Assembly (NCBI GenBank): GCA_900552465.1
Contig: URZO01000042.1
Coordinates: 1-33,751, forward strand
Source: an uncultured Parabacteroides sp.
GTDB lineage: Bacteria > Bacteroidota > Bacteroidia > Bacteroidales > Tannerellaceae
DNA: 33,751 bases
Direction of reading: 5' to 3'
The translations under genes were made by a program, and so were the position numbers. How positions within the stretch are numbered: position 1 is the stretch's first letter; every line of letters begins with the position of its first letter. The notes under the pieces were generated by a model that had not been told where the DNA came from, did no database searches, and was given only the letters and a program-made list of their open reading frames with translations. Below are positions 24,095 to 31,438 of this stretch, piece after piece.

Positions 24095-24991
24095 ATGGAA
24101 GAGCAACAGTACAAACTATTGGATGGAAAGGCTGTTTCTGCCCAGATGAAGCAGGAGATGGCTGAAGAAGTAGCCCAGATCAAGGCTGCCGGCGGTAAGA
24201 TCCCGCATTTGGCGGCTATTTTGGTCGGTCATGACGGCGGCAGCGAGACGTATGTCGCCAGCAAGGTGAAAACCTGCAATGAGATCGGTTTCAAGTCGAC
24301 ACTGATCCGATACGAAAGCGATGTGACCGAGGAAGAACTTCTGCGCAAAGTGGACGAATTGAATAACGACCCCGATGTGGACGGATTTATCGTGCAGCTT
24401 CCTTTGCCGAAACATATCTCTGAACAGAAGATCATCGAAGCGATCGACTACCGCAAAGATGTGGACGGTTTCCATCCGATCAATGTAGGACGCATGTCTA
24501 TTGGTCTTCCTTGTTTCGTGTCGGCTACTCCGGCCGGTATTCTGGAACTGTTGCGCCGTTATGAAATCCCGACACGCGGCAAACATTGCGTAGTCTTAGG
24601 GCGTAGCAATATCGTGGGCAAGCCGATGGCAACCCTGATGATGCAGAAGGCTTATCCGGGCGACTGCACGGTTACTGTCTGCCACAGCCGTTCGGAAAAC
24701 CTGAAGGAGATGTGCCAGAGTGCCGATATTATTATCGTAGCTTTGGGCGTGCCTGAATTTCTGAAAGGCGATATGCTGAAAGACGGCGTTGTGATTGTTG
24801 ATGTCGGAACGACCCGTGTACCGGATGCAACCCGTAAAAGCGGCTTCAAGCTGACGGGTGATGTCAAGTTTGACGAAGTCGCTCCCAAGGCTTCTTTTAT
24901 CACGCCGGTTCCGGGAGGTGTCGGTCCGATGACAATCATCTCTTTGATGCGCAATACCCTTTTGGCTGGGAAGAAAGCTATTTATAAATAA
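24095..24991 (+). CDS. folD: Bifunctional methylenetetrahydrofolate dehydrogenase / methenyl-THF cyclohydrolase
   Basis: 298 residues, usual family length. Interconverts 5,10-methylene-, 5,10-methenyl- and 10-formyl-tetrahydrofolate with NADP, supplying one-carbon units for purines and formyl-Met. Visible motifs: YVASKVK with catalytic Lys57, QLPLPKH (101-107), KDVDGFHP (121-128), the nucleotide-binding GRSNIVGKP (169-177), and PVPGGVGPMT near residue 270. It lies 20 bp after ffh. Confidence 0.98.
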   Translation: MEEQQYKLLDGKAVSAQMKQEMAEEVAQIKAAGGKIPHLAAILVGHDGGSETYVASKVKTCNEIGFKSTLIRYESDVTEEELLRKVDELNNDPDVDGFIVQLPLPKHISEQKIIEAIDYRKDVDGFHPINVGRMSIGLPCFVSATPAGILELLRRYEIPTRGKHCVVLGRSNIVGKPMATLMMQKAYPGDCTVTVCHSRSENLKEMCQSADIIIVALGVPEFLKGDMLKDGVVIVDVGTTRVPDATRKSGFKLTGDVKFDEVAPKASFITPVPGGVGPMTIISLMRNTLLAGKKAIYK

Positions 24992-25015
24992 TATAGTGGG
25001 GGTGTCTCAACATAC

Positions 25016-25054
25016 CTTGTTCCCGCGCTTGACGCGGGATCGCAAAGGAACAAG
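25016..25054. repeat. REP-like nested palindrome upstream of the CapA-like gene
   Basis: CTTGTTCC (25016-25023) pairs with GGAACAAG (25047-25054). Within it, CCCGCG (25022-25027) pairs with CGCGGG (25033-25038) around CTTGA. The core CCCGCGCTTGACGCGGGATC resembles dispersed REP-type elements seen in many bacteria. It lies 5 bp before the CapA-like start codon, so it would fold over the ribosome-binding region of that mRNA. Confidence 0.7.
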
Positions 25055-25058
25055 CCTT

Positions 25059-26153
25059 ATGATGAATAAGATTTGTTCCTTTGTCGTTTATTTATTCCTT
25101 TTTAGTTGCCTGCCGCTCTCCGCTCAGGATTCACTCACCATCTTGTTTGCAGGGGATGCCATGATGCACCAGACGCAGCTCGATAATACCCGGAGAGGAG
25201 ATTCTTTCGATCTGGGCGGTTATTTTTCGAACATAGAGAAAGAGGTACAGGCTGCGGATATTGCCGTTGTGAACTTCGAGGTCCCATTGGGTGGAAAGCC
25301 CTATAGCGGCTATCCTGCTTTCAGCGCTCCGGAAGATTTCGCCCTGGCTTTACAGAAGGCGGGTTTCGATTTCTTCCTGCTGGCAAATAATCATTGTCTT
25401 GACAGGCGGACGCGGGGACTTGTGCGTACCATCCGGATGCTGGACTCCCTCGAAATACGCCATACCGGAACTTTTCTGAATATCGACCACCGGCACTGCA
25501 CATACCCGATGCTGCTTCGCAAAAAGGATTTCCGTATCATCATGCTTAATTATACATATGATACCAACGGCCTGACGGTCGATACGCCCCGTATTGTCAA
25601 CTATATCGATAAAGAGGTGATGGAGGCGGATATCGCCGAAGCTAAGCTCTTCAATCCGGACTTTATCATTGCCAATATGCATTGGGGCCTGGAATATGAG
25701 CAGATACCTTCCCGGGAACAACGTCGGTTGGCAGACTGGTTGATGGAGCAAGGAGTGGATTTGGTTATCGGCTGTCATCCGCATGTCGTCCAGCCCATGG
25801 AACTTCGGAGAGGGCAGGACGGTGTACCTGACCGCCTGGTCGTCTATTCATTAGGCAATTTTATCTCGAACATGAGTCGGGAAAATACGGATGGAGGTGC
25901 AATGTTGAAAGTCGTCTTGTGCAGGAAAGGATTGCGCCGGTACATCGCCTCCGCACAATATTCTTTGGTTTATTGTTCCCGGTATGAGAATGAACGGGGA
26001 AAAGAGGACATCCGGGTCATTCCGGCGGTATCCTGGTCGGAGAAAAAACAAAATGGCTCTTTTTCAGTGGATTCTGCATTAATTAAGTACATAAAGAATA
26101 CCCGTTCGCTTCTAAAAGAATATAATAAAGAGGTTGAGGAATATCTTTTTTGA
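25059..26153 (+). CDS. CapA/PGA-synthesis family exported metallophosphatase-like protein
   Basis: 364 residues from ATG 25059 (ATG 25062 is equally possible). An in-frame GTG at 24996 would place unrelated residues before the signal peptide and run through the palindrome, so I reject it. Signal peptide about residues 1-23, ending PLSAQ. Family motifs: LFAGDAMMH, VVNFEVPLGG, LANNHCLD, NMHWGLEYE, IGCHPHVVQP and YSLGNFISN. These are the metal-binding and structural motifs of the CapA/PGA_cap family, relatives of calcineurin-like phosphatases. Some members act in poly-gamma-glutamate capsule synthesis; the role of single-copy Bacteroidetes members is unclear. It is the third gene after ffh and folD and may be co-transcribed. 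Confidence 0.88.
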   Translation: MMNKICSFVVYLFLFSCLPLSAQDSLTILFAGDAMMHQTQLDNTRRGDSFDLGGYFSNIEKEVQAADIAVVNFEVPLGGKPYSGYPAFSAPEDFALALQKAGFDFFLLANNHCLDRRTRGLVRTIRMLDSLEIRHTGTFLNIDHRHCTYPMLLRKKDFRIIMLNYTYDTNGLTVDTPRIVNYIDKEVMEADIAEAKLFNPDFIIANMHWGLEYEQIPSREQRRLADWLMEQGVDLVIGCHPHVVQPMELRRGQDGVPDRLVVYSLGNFISNMSRENTDGGAMLKVVLCRKGLRRYIASAQYSLVYCSRYENERGKEDIRVIPAVSWSEKKQNGSFSVDSALIKYIKNTRSLLKEYNKEVEEYLF

Positions 26154-26162
26154 TCAAAAAAG
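26145..26162. repeat. 18-bp perfect palindrome over the CapA-like stop codon
   Basis: CTTTTTTGATCAAAAAAG is fully self-complementary and contains the TGA stop. In RNA it could form a weak A-U hairpin with a GATC loop; possibly an end-of-transcript signal, but the stem has only one G-C pair. Confidence 0.5.
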
Positions 26163-26173
26163 TTTCCGGAATG

Positions 26174-26204
26174 TTTGGAGCTTAAAATAAAATATCTATC
26201 TTTG
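26174..26204 (+). promoter_or_regulatory. Promoter of tRNA-His
   Basis: TTTG (26174-26177), exactly 19 bp, TATCTTTG (26197-26204): a perfect match to the Bacteroidetes housekeeping promoter pattern, 38 bp upstream of the mature tRNA. Confidence 0.85.
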
Positions 26205-26242
26205 CACCGTCTTAAAGGAAACGAGGTTTCTAAGATAAACAT

Positions 26243-26320
26243 GGTGAGAGTAGCTCAGTTGGTTAGAGCATCGGATTGTGGTTCCGAGGGTCGTGGGTTC
26301 GAGCCCCATCTTTCACCCCA
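26243..26320 (+). tRNA. tRNA-His (anticodon GTG)
   Basis: Full cloverleaf. The acceptor stem GTGAGAG pairs with CTTTCAC (one G-T wobble). The D arm includes AGCTCAGTTGGTTAGAGC, the anticodon stem-loop is TCGGA-TTGTGGT-TCCGA giving anticodon GTG, and the T arm holds GGTTCGAGCC. The extra G at 26243 (position -1) opposite C73 is the hallmark identity element of bacterial tRNA-His. CCA is encoded at 26318-26320. Confidence 0.98.
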
Positions 26321-26321
26321 T

Positions 26322-26352
26322 AAGGCTATCCTGAAAAGGATGGCTTTTTTTA
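26322..26352 (+). terminator. Intrinsic terminator after tRNA-His
   Basis: AAGGCTATCCT pairs with AGGATGGCTTT (11 bp, two wobbles) around a GAAA tetraloop, followed by a T-run. It begins 2 bp after the tRNA. Confidence 0.92.
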
Positions 26353-26395
26353 TTTCAGTCTCTTTTTGGTAGGGAGCTAAGTGGACAGGCTGCTG

Positions 26396-26797
26396 TCAGA
26401 ACCTCCGGAAAGTATAGCTTTTCCCTTCGCTGCTAAGTATTAATTGTTTGTTCGTTAATTTATCGATTGTGTAAATCCGTTTGGCTGAATCCCAATCGGT
26501 GTAAGGCAGGAATTTGTCGACGGCGCCAGGATTGTTTGTCAGTTCCAGCAAGAGGGTTTTGTCTCCTTCCGGTGTATTGAAACCATAGCTGTGACGGAAG
26601 GATTCAGTCTCCGGAAGGTAAACCTGGTACATGAAGAGCGAATGCTCGAAATTGAAATAAACCGTGTCGGCTTCCTGAATAATTCCGTTCGCTTCTACCT
26701 GTTGCAACTGCCATTTTCCGAATAACTTGGATTCTGTATCTTTACTACATGCGACAAAAAGGAATGCACAAACTGCTATCAATATATTTCTAACCAT
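26396..26797 (-). CDS. Small lipoprotein, lipocalin-like
   Basis: 133 residues. A lipoprotein signal peptide ends LFVAC (Cys17). The mature part begins KLFGKWQLQQVEANG and continues as beta-strands ending SYTFRRF, typical of small lipocalin-like Bacteroidales lipoproteins (compare the different one at 19885). No active-site motif; function unknown. It is transcribed toward the tRNA-His terminator, divergent from the GH43 gene 154 bp away. I found no strong promoter for it. Confidence 0.75.
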   Translation of the reverse strand: MVRNILIAVCAFLFVACSKDTESKLFGKWQLQQVEANGIIQEADTVYFNFEHSLFMYQVYLPETESFRHSYGFNTPEGDKTLLLELTNNPGAVDKFLPYTDWDSAKRIYTIDKLTNKQLILSSEGKSYTFRRF

Positions 26798-26881
26798 AGT
26801 TTTACTTGCTTCAATAAGTTGTCAAAGGAAAGGAAATATTTTCAAAGTCGCAAGTTAAATATATATAGCAGGTGCAGGTAT

Positions 26882-26912
26882 TTTCACAATTGATTTCAGT
26901 TTCGTATATTTG
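26882..26912 (+). promoter_or_regulatory. Bacteroidetes-type promoter of the GH43 gene
   Basis: TTTC (26882-26885), exactly 19 bp, TATATTTG (26905-26912), a full -7 match. The start codon is 40 bp downstream. Confidence 0.65.
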
Positions 26913-26951
26913 TCGTCATTTACTTTGTGTTTTTAATTATACAGACATTCT

Positions 26952-28076
26952 ATGAGACGAATAAAACAATTAGTACTACTGCTTTCAGCAGCATTCACAT
27001 TTTCTTCCTGTGTGAACAAGACCCAAAAGGGGCAGCAGGATGAGATTATTGTCTACTCGAACCCCCTTCCGGTACAGTTTGGTGATCCTTATGTCTTGCT
27101 GGCATCGGATGGTATTTATTATATGTATGGAACAGGCGGTGGGGCCGTTGACGGCTTTTGCGTCTATTCTTCGCCCGATATGGTCAACTGGAAGGCGGAA
27201 GGGCAGGTTTTCCGGGGGAATGTTCCCGGTTCATGGGGTGTTGCTAACTTCTGGGCTCCCGAAGTCTATGAGCGAGGAGGAAAATTCTACATGCTCTACA
27301 GTGCCGATTGGAAGGAGAACCCCACCAACGAACTCGAAAACTTCCGTATCGGTGTGGCTGTTGCCGACAAACCGACCGGCCCTTTCAAGGAACTCTCCGA
27401 CAAACCGCTGTTCGACCCGGGTTATCCGGTTATCGACGGAAACCTTGTTGACGACGGTAACGGACGCACCTATATGTATTTCTCCCGCTGCTGTTACAAA
27501 CATCCGGTAGAGAGTGAGATCGCTGAGCAGGCCCGGAAAGAAGGCAAGTTCAGTGAGATAGAGGAAAGCTGGATTTATGGTATAGAGGTGAAACCCGACC
27601 TGACGGATGTCATCGGTGAGCCTGTCCTTATCTTGCGTCCCCCGGTAAAGCTCGACGACGTACAGGCTGAATGGGAAAGCCGTTCCGTCACGACCGGAGA
27701 GGTCAACCGCCGCTGGACCGAAGGCCCCTATACCCTCAAGAAGGGAGACACATACTATATGATGTATTCGGCCAACTATTTCGGCGGTAAGAACTATGCT
27801 GTCGGTTACGCCACCTCCAAGAACCCGCTCGGCCCCTTCACGAAGTCGAACGACAATCCTGTCCTGCAAAAGAATGTAGAGCAGGGAGGTATCGTCACCG
27901 GTACCGGACATAACAGCGTGACCTGGTCTAAAGACGGCAAACAGATGTATTGCGTCTATCACGGACGGACACAGGAAACCGGTGACGAACGTGTTGTCTT
28001 TATCGACAAAATGGGGATAGACGACAACGGCCATTTATACGTCGAAGGCCCGACAACTACTCCCCAAAAGAAATAG
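26952..28076 (+). CDS. Glycoside hydrolase family 43 lipoprotein
   Basis: 374 residues. Lipoprotein signal FTFSSC (Cys20). The five-bladed beta-propeller of GH43 covers about 33-365. The three catalytic carboxylates fit D45 in QFGDPYV (general base), D162 in YPVIDGNLVDD (pKa modulator) and E257 in RWTEGPY (general acid). His320 in GTGHNSV matches the conserved metal-contacting His. Members act on arabinose, xylose or galactose linkages of plant or host glycans; specificity cannot be read here. No SusC/SusD genes are adjacent, so this is an isolated enzyme rather than part of a visible polysaccharide utilisation locus. The gene converges on bioD, 31 bp apart. Confidence 0.9.
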   Translation: MRRIKQLVLLLSAAFTFSSCVNKTQKGQQDEIIVYSNPLPVQFGDPYVLLASDGIYYMYGTGGGAVDGFCVYSSPDMVNWKAEGQVFRGNVPGSWGVANFWAPEVYERGGKFYMLYSADWKENPTNELENFRIGVAVADKPTGPFKELSDKPLFDPGYPVIDGNLVDDGNGRTYMYFSRCCYKHPVESEIAEQARKEGKFSEIEESWIYGIEVKPDLTDVIGEPVLILRPPVKLDDVQAEWESRSVTTGEVNRRWTEGPYTLKKGDTYYMMYSANYFGGKNYAVGYATSKNPLGPFTKSNDNPVLQKNVEQGGIVTGTGHNSVTWSKDGKQMYCVYHGRTQETGDERVVFIDKMGIDDNGHLYVEGPTTTPQKK

Positions 28077-28107
28077 TCCGGACCTTCCCGATTCCAGATC
28101 CTGCTCC

Positions 28108-28785
28108 TTACAGCAAGCAGTCGATCTCCATCTCCGTTCCCGCATCCGACTCCTCCGGGAGGAGGATGACCGGAGTGCCGGGGAACTCCCGTTCCAGATA
28201 CTGGTTGAGATATTCCAGTGTGTTGGCCGTAATCAGTTCGTCGGTCGGAGGGTAGAGGTTGTAGATGACGGCTTCTACCCGTATGCTGTATTGCTTGCAG
28301 GCATACAGGCTTAGCAGCGTGTGGTTGATGCTGCCCAACTTGCCGGAGGTGACCAGGACTACAGGGTATCCCTGCTCTTTTACATAGTCGATGGTCAGTG
28401 AATGGAAATCATTCGGAACCATCAATCCCCCCGCACCTTCTAACAGTACATATTCATACTTTTCCTGTAGCTTGCGGGTTGCTCCGGTTATCACCGACAG
28501 GTCGATTGTCCGTCCGTCTTTTGCCGCCGCCATGTGGGGAGAACAAGGATAGGTGAAGATATAGGGGCAGGTCAGTCCCTCCTTGTCCTCTTCCGTAAAG
28601 GGGATGCCTTGCAGGTGGCGGTGCATTTCGATGTCCTCCGAAATCTCCGTGCAGCCGGTCTGGATCATTTTCTGTGTGATTATCCGCTTCCCTTTTCCGG
28701 CCAGTGCACGTGCAAGCACGCCGGTGGCAAAGGTCTTGCCGATGTTGGTATCGATACCCGTGATAAATAATACTTTTCCTTTCAT
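28108..28785 (-). CDS. bioD: Dethiobiotin synthetase
   Basis: 225 residues. Closes the ureido ring of diaminopelargonate with ATP and CO2 to give dethiobiotin. P-loop GIDTNIGKT (10-18), QKMIQTGC near 38-45, and the LLEGAGGLMVP segment (around 114-124) are all conserved in BioD. Last gene of the biotin operon; it starts 5 bp after bioC ends. Confidence 0.96.
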   Translation of the reverse strand: MKGKVLFITGIDTNIGKTFATGVLARALAGKGKRIITQKMIQTGCTEISEDIEMHRHLQGIPFTEEDKEGLTCPYIFTYPCSPHMAAAKDGRTIDLSVITGATRKLQEKYEYVLLEGAGGLMVPNDFHSLTIDYVKEQGYPVVLVTSGKLGSINHTLLSLYACKQYSIRVEAVIYNLYPPTDELITANTLEYLNQYLEREFPGTPVILLPEESDAGTEMEIDCLL

Positions 28786-28790
28786 GATGT

Positions 28791-29573
28791 TTATTTTTTA
28801 ACCGCCAGTACGTAGAGAGGGCGGTATGTGAGTGTCACTTGATTATTGGCAGCCGGAAACTGTTCCCGGTAGCGATCGCAGAAGGAGGCCAGCATCCCTT
28901 TTGTCCACAGACTGTTTCCCGTGGCCGTTACACCTGTAGCTTTCAGGTGTTTCAGCACATCCAACGGGCTGTTGAAGGTCAGGGTGATTGTCTCCTCCTC
29001 CAAGTGGCGGAGATCGAAGCCGGTAGACAGCCATCCGGTAAGCTCGTCCGTCGCAGGATAGGAAAGCCCTTTTCCGGTCAGCTCTTTTATTTCCGGCAGA
29101 TTACCGGGAGCGAAGGAACTGAACAGGAGCGTCCCTTGAGGCGTCAGCGATCCCGCCAGCTTGCGGAGGAACTTTTCCGGTTCTCTCATCCACTGGAAGG
29201 CGGAGGCGGAAGCAATCAGGTCGAACTTGCCGGGGAAGGAGATCGCTTCAGCATCTCCCCCGATAAACGTGGGCGGACAACCCGGAAAAAGTTCGTTTAC
29301 CCTCTCCCGGCAGCCTTCGCAAAGATCGTTCAATACCCATTCCTTAGTCTTGTGTTTCCCGGCAAGAAAACGGGTGAAACCACCTGTCCCGCAACCGATT
29401 TCCAGGATACGCCCGTAATGCCCGTCTGTCTGCCGGGGAAGGAGAGAAGCCAGTTTCCGGCTGATCCGGTGTTGTGCGTCCGCCTGGCTGTCGTAGCTGG
29501 ACAGGGCACGGGTGAAGCGGTGCTGTATACGTCCCCTGTCTATCGTGTCCATATTTCGTTCCATAGTTTCCAT
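28791..29573 (-). CDS. bioC: Malonyl-ACP O-methyltransferase
   Basis: 260 residues from the first ATG. Methylates the free carboxyl of malonyl-ACP with S-adenosylmethionine so that fatty-acid synthase can elongate it to pimeloyl-ACP methyl ester. The SAM site ILEIGCGTGGFTRFL (about 56-70) and the ISFPGKFDLIASASAFQWM segment are typical of BioC. In-frame ATGs also lie at 29564 and 29552; the first would overlap bioG by 34 bp, the last by 13 bp, so the exact start is uncertain. In some Bacteroides bioG and bioC are, to my knowledge, one fused gene; here they are separate overlapping frames. Confidence 0.93.
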   Translation of the reverse strand: METMERNMDTIDRGRIQHRFTRALSSYDSQADAQHRISRKLASLLPRQTDGHYGRILEIGCGTGGFTRFLAGKHKTKEWVLNDLCEGCRERVNELFPGCPPTFIGGDAEAISFPGKFDLIASASAFQWMREPEKFLRKLAGSLTPQGTLLFSSFAPGNLPEIKELTGKGLSYPATDELTGWLSTGFDLRHLEEETITLTFNSPLDVLKHLKATGVTATGNSLWTKGMLASFCDRYREQFPAANNQVTLTYRPLYVLAVKK

Positions 29574-30202
29574 TTGTGAAAAAGATAGTGAGGAGCTTCC
29601 AATTCCATTACTGGACAGCGGCCTTGCCAGTAATTACGCAGGTTCCCGGCAGGGAAGATGCGATCTTCGGAAGCGATGATGGCCCGGCTCCAAAAGCGAT
29701 CGGCAACAGGCTTCGCCGCCTCTTCTTTTATACGCGAATAAAGCTGTTGCAGTTCTTCGCGCACCTCGTCGAGCGGGCGGGCAGCCACTTGTTCGTAGGC
29801 TTGCAGTACCTCCCGTCCGCCGCACATCCGCCGGTTGAAACGGTGCATCCCTCCCTCCGTCACATTGGCAAGCGTCCCTTCGAATACGGCAGTAGGAATC
29901 CCTGAGCTGTCATGAACAGGGACATCCGTCCCATTGATGGCAATCGTTTCCGTGAAAGCTGTGCCCTTCCCCCGGAACAGGGCCGAGGCTACCCACACGC
30001 CCAATGACCATGCTACCAGGCGGATTTCCTTGTAGGCCGAAAGGTCTTCATCGAACCGGAGGTCGCGGTAGTCATAGCAGACCCAAAGATCCGTATCCGG
30101 TTCAAGCTCCAAAGTGCGGAACAGTTCCGGAGAGGCGGACCAGCCGGAAAAGAACAGGAGCAGCTTTTCTTGCCCTCTGTCGATTTGTTTATCTATCTTC
30201 AT
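29540..30202 (-). CDS. bioG: Pimeloyl-ACP methyl ester esterase BioG
   Basis: 220 residues of the DUF452/BioG family. Removes the methyl group from pimeloyl-ACP methyl ester, ending elongation; it replaces BioH in this organism. The fold is alpha/beta-hydrolase: FFSGWSASP near 17-25, nucleophile Ser66 in LVAWSLGVW, likely acid Asp180 in SEDRIFPAGN, and His205 in EAPHYLF. Its ATG overlaps the bioF stop by 4 bp (ATGA), giving translational coupling. Its 3' end overlaps the bioC reading frame. Confidence 0.93.
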   Translation of the reverse strand: MKIDKQIDRGQEKLLLFFSGWSASPELFRTLELEPDTDLWVCYDYRDLRFDEDLSAYKEIRLVAWSLGVWVASALFRGKGTAFTETIAINGTDVPVHDSSGIPTAVFEGTLANVTEGGMHRFNRRMCGGREVLQAYEQVAARPLDEVREELQQLYSRIKEEAAKPVADRFWSRAIIASEDRIFPAGNLRNYWQGRCPVMELEAPHYLFHKWKLWNEIWTR

Positions 30203-31344
30203 TTGTTCAAGCTGTTAATCAGTTCTTTTATTTCACTCACCGAGACATTTGCCGTCAGTGAGAAACGTATCCGTGCCGTCCCTTTCGGAACTGTCGGTGG
30301 ACGGACGGGCAGGCAATAGAATCCTTCTCGTTGCAACCTCAGGCTCGTCTCCACGCAATCTTCATTTTCCCCGATGATAAAAGGTATGATATGGCTGGAC
30401 GAGATTTCTCCTCCTTTACCTTTCAATGCTTCCGATAACATCCGGCTTATCTCCGTGAGCATCCGCCGCTCTTCCGTAAGTTCCGGCAGCTTCTCGAAGA
30501 GGTATCGGGTCCAGGCGATCTGTGCGGGTGGGAGAGCGGTGCTGAAGATGAGCGGACGCATGGTATTGATCAGGTATTCCCGGATCGTCCGGCTGCACAG
30601 CAGGTAGGCCCCCATAGAGGCCAATGCCTTTCCGAAAGTACCGACCAACAGGTCTATATCCCCGATGCAATCCTGTTCTTCTGCAATACCTAAACCGTTT
30701 TTCCCTCTTACTCCGATCGCGTGTGCCTCGTCGACATAGAGCCAGACGTTCGGGTGCTGTCGCTTCAGGGAAACAAGTTGGCGGAGGTCGGCGACATCCC
30801 CGTCCATGCTGAAGATACTTTCCGTTACGATGATAACCTGCTCGTATTCATGTGCATATTTTGCAAGCAGGCGTGCCAGATGTTCGCAGTCATTGTGGCG
30901 GTATCGCTGATAGGGGGCGCCGCTCAACAGAAGTCCGTCTATGATACTGGCATGTACAAGTTTGTCGGCCAGTATCAGCGTATGTTTGTCTGCCAGGGCG
31001 GGAAGTATGCCTGTGTTGGCATGGTAGCCGCTGTTGAACAGTAAAGCCGCCTCTCGCTCGAACCGGTCGGCCAGGAGTTGCTCGAACTCTGTATAGACCT
31101 TGAAATTGCCAGTCAGTAACCGGGAGGACGAGGAAGATAGAGGCAGGTCGTTCTCCCGCATCTGCCCCAGGAAATCTTCACGCAGCTCCTTGCGGGATGC
31201 CAGGCCGAGATAGTCGTTGGAGGAAAGATTCAGCATCTTTCGTCCCTCTTTCCTGATCCATTTCCCTTCATGGATGACTTCCGGCAAGCTGCGCAGGTTG
31301 CCTGTCTCTTTCAGTTTATCTAATAATGTGTTATAATCTTTCAT
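30199..31344 (-). CDS. bioF: 8-amino-7-oxononanoate synthase
   Basis: 381 residues from ATG 31344. A GTG 33 bp upstream lies inside the repeat array and is rejected. PLP enzyme condensing pimeloyl-ACP with alanine to form KAPA. Motifs: SSNDYLGLA (41-49), DEAHAIG with the PLP-ring Asp205, and the PLP lysine K239 in VGTFGKALAS. Length is normal. The preceding gap to bioA (94 bp) is the only large one in the operon and holds three palindromic repeats. Confidence 0.96.
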   Translation of the reverse strand: MKDYNTLLDKLKETGNLRSLPEVIHEGKWIRKEGRKMLNLSSNDYLGLASRKELREDFLGQMRENDLPLSSSSSRLLTGNFKVYTEFEQLLADRFEREAALLFNSGYHANTGILPALADKHTLILADKLVHASIIDGLLLSGAPYQRYRHNDCEHLARLLAKYAHEYEQVIIVTESIFSMDGDVADLRQLVSLKRQHPNVWLYVDEAHAIGVRGKNGLGIAEEQDCIGDIDLLVGTFGKALASMGAYLLCSRTIREYLINTMRPLIFSTALPPAQIAWTRYLFEKLPELTEERRMLTEISRMLSEALKGKGGEISSSHIIPFIIGENEDCVETSLRLQREGFYCLPVRPPTVPKGTARIRFSLTANVSVSEIKELINSLNK

Positions 31345-31366
31345 TACATTGTTATTATGATTTGTC

Positions 31367-31435
31367 GCGTTAGTCACGGCTCGTGATATGCGTTAGTCAC
31401 GGCTCGTGATATGCGTTAGTCACGGCTCGTGATTT
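31367..31435. repeat. Three-copy 23-bp tandem palindrome array (array C)
   Basis: Three units of exactly 23 bp start at 31367, 31390 and 31413. Each carries GTTAGTCACGGCTCGTGA with inverted arms TCACG-GCT-CGTGA. The copies are identical except for one base near the end of the third. A partial copy (GCGTTA, 31436-31441) runs into the bioA stop codon. The array occupies the bioA-bioF gap inside the biotin operon and ends 22 bp from the bioF ATG. Near-identity of the copies suggests recent or ongoing expansion. Confidence 0.95.
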
Positions 31436-31438
31436 GCG

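Noticed and set aside
24996..25058. GTG-started N-terminal extension of the CapA-like protein
   Set aside because: It would translate the palindrome and put 21 unrelated residues before a good signal peptide.
26952..28076. Polysaccharide utilisation locus around the GH43 gene
   Set aside because: No SusC, SusD or sugar-specific regulator lies beside it; flanking genes are a tRNA, a small lipoprotein and the biotin operon.
31345..31377. GTG start for bioF within array C
   Set aside because: The 11 extra residues are repeat-derived; ATG 31344 gives a normal BioF N-terminus.
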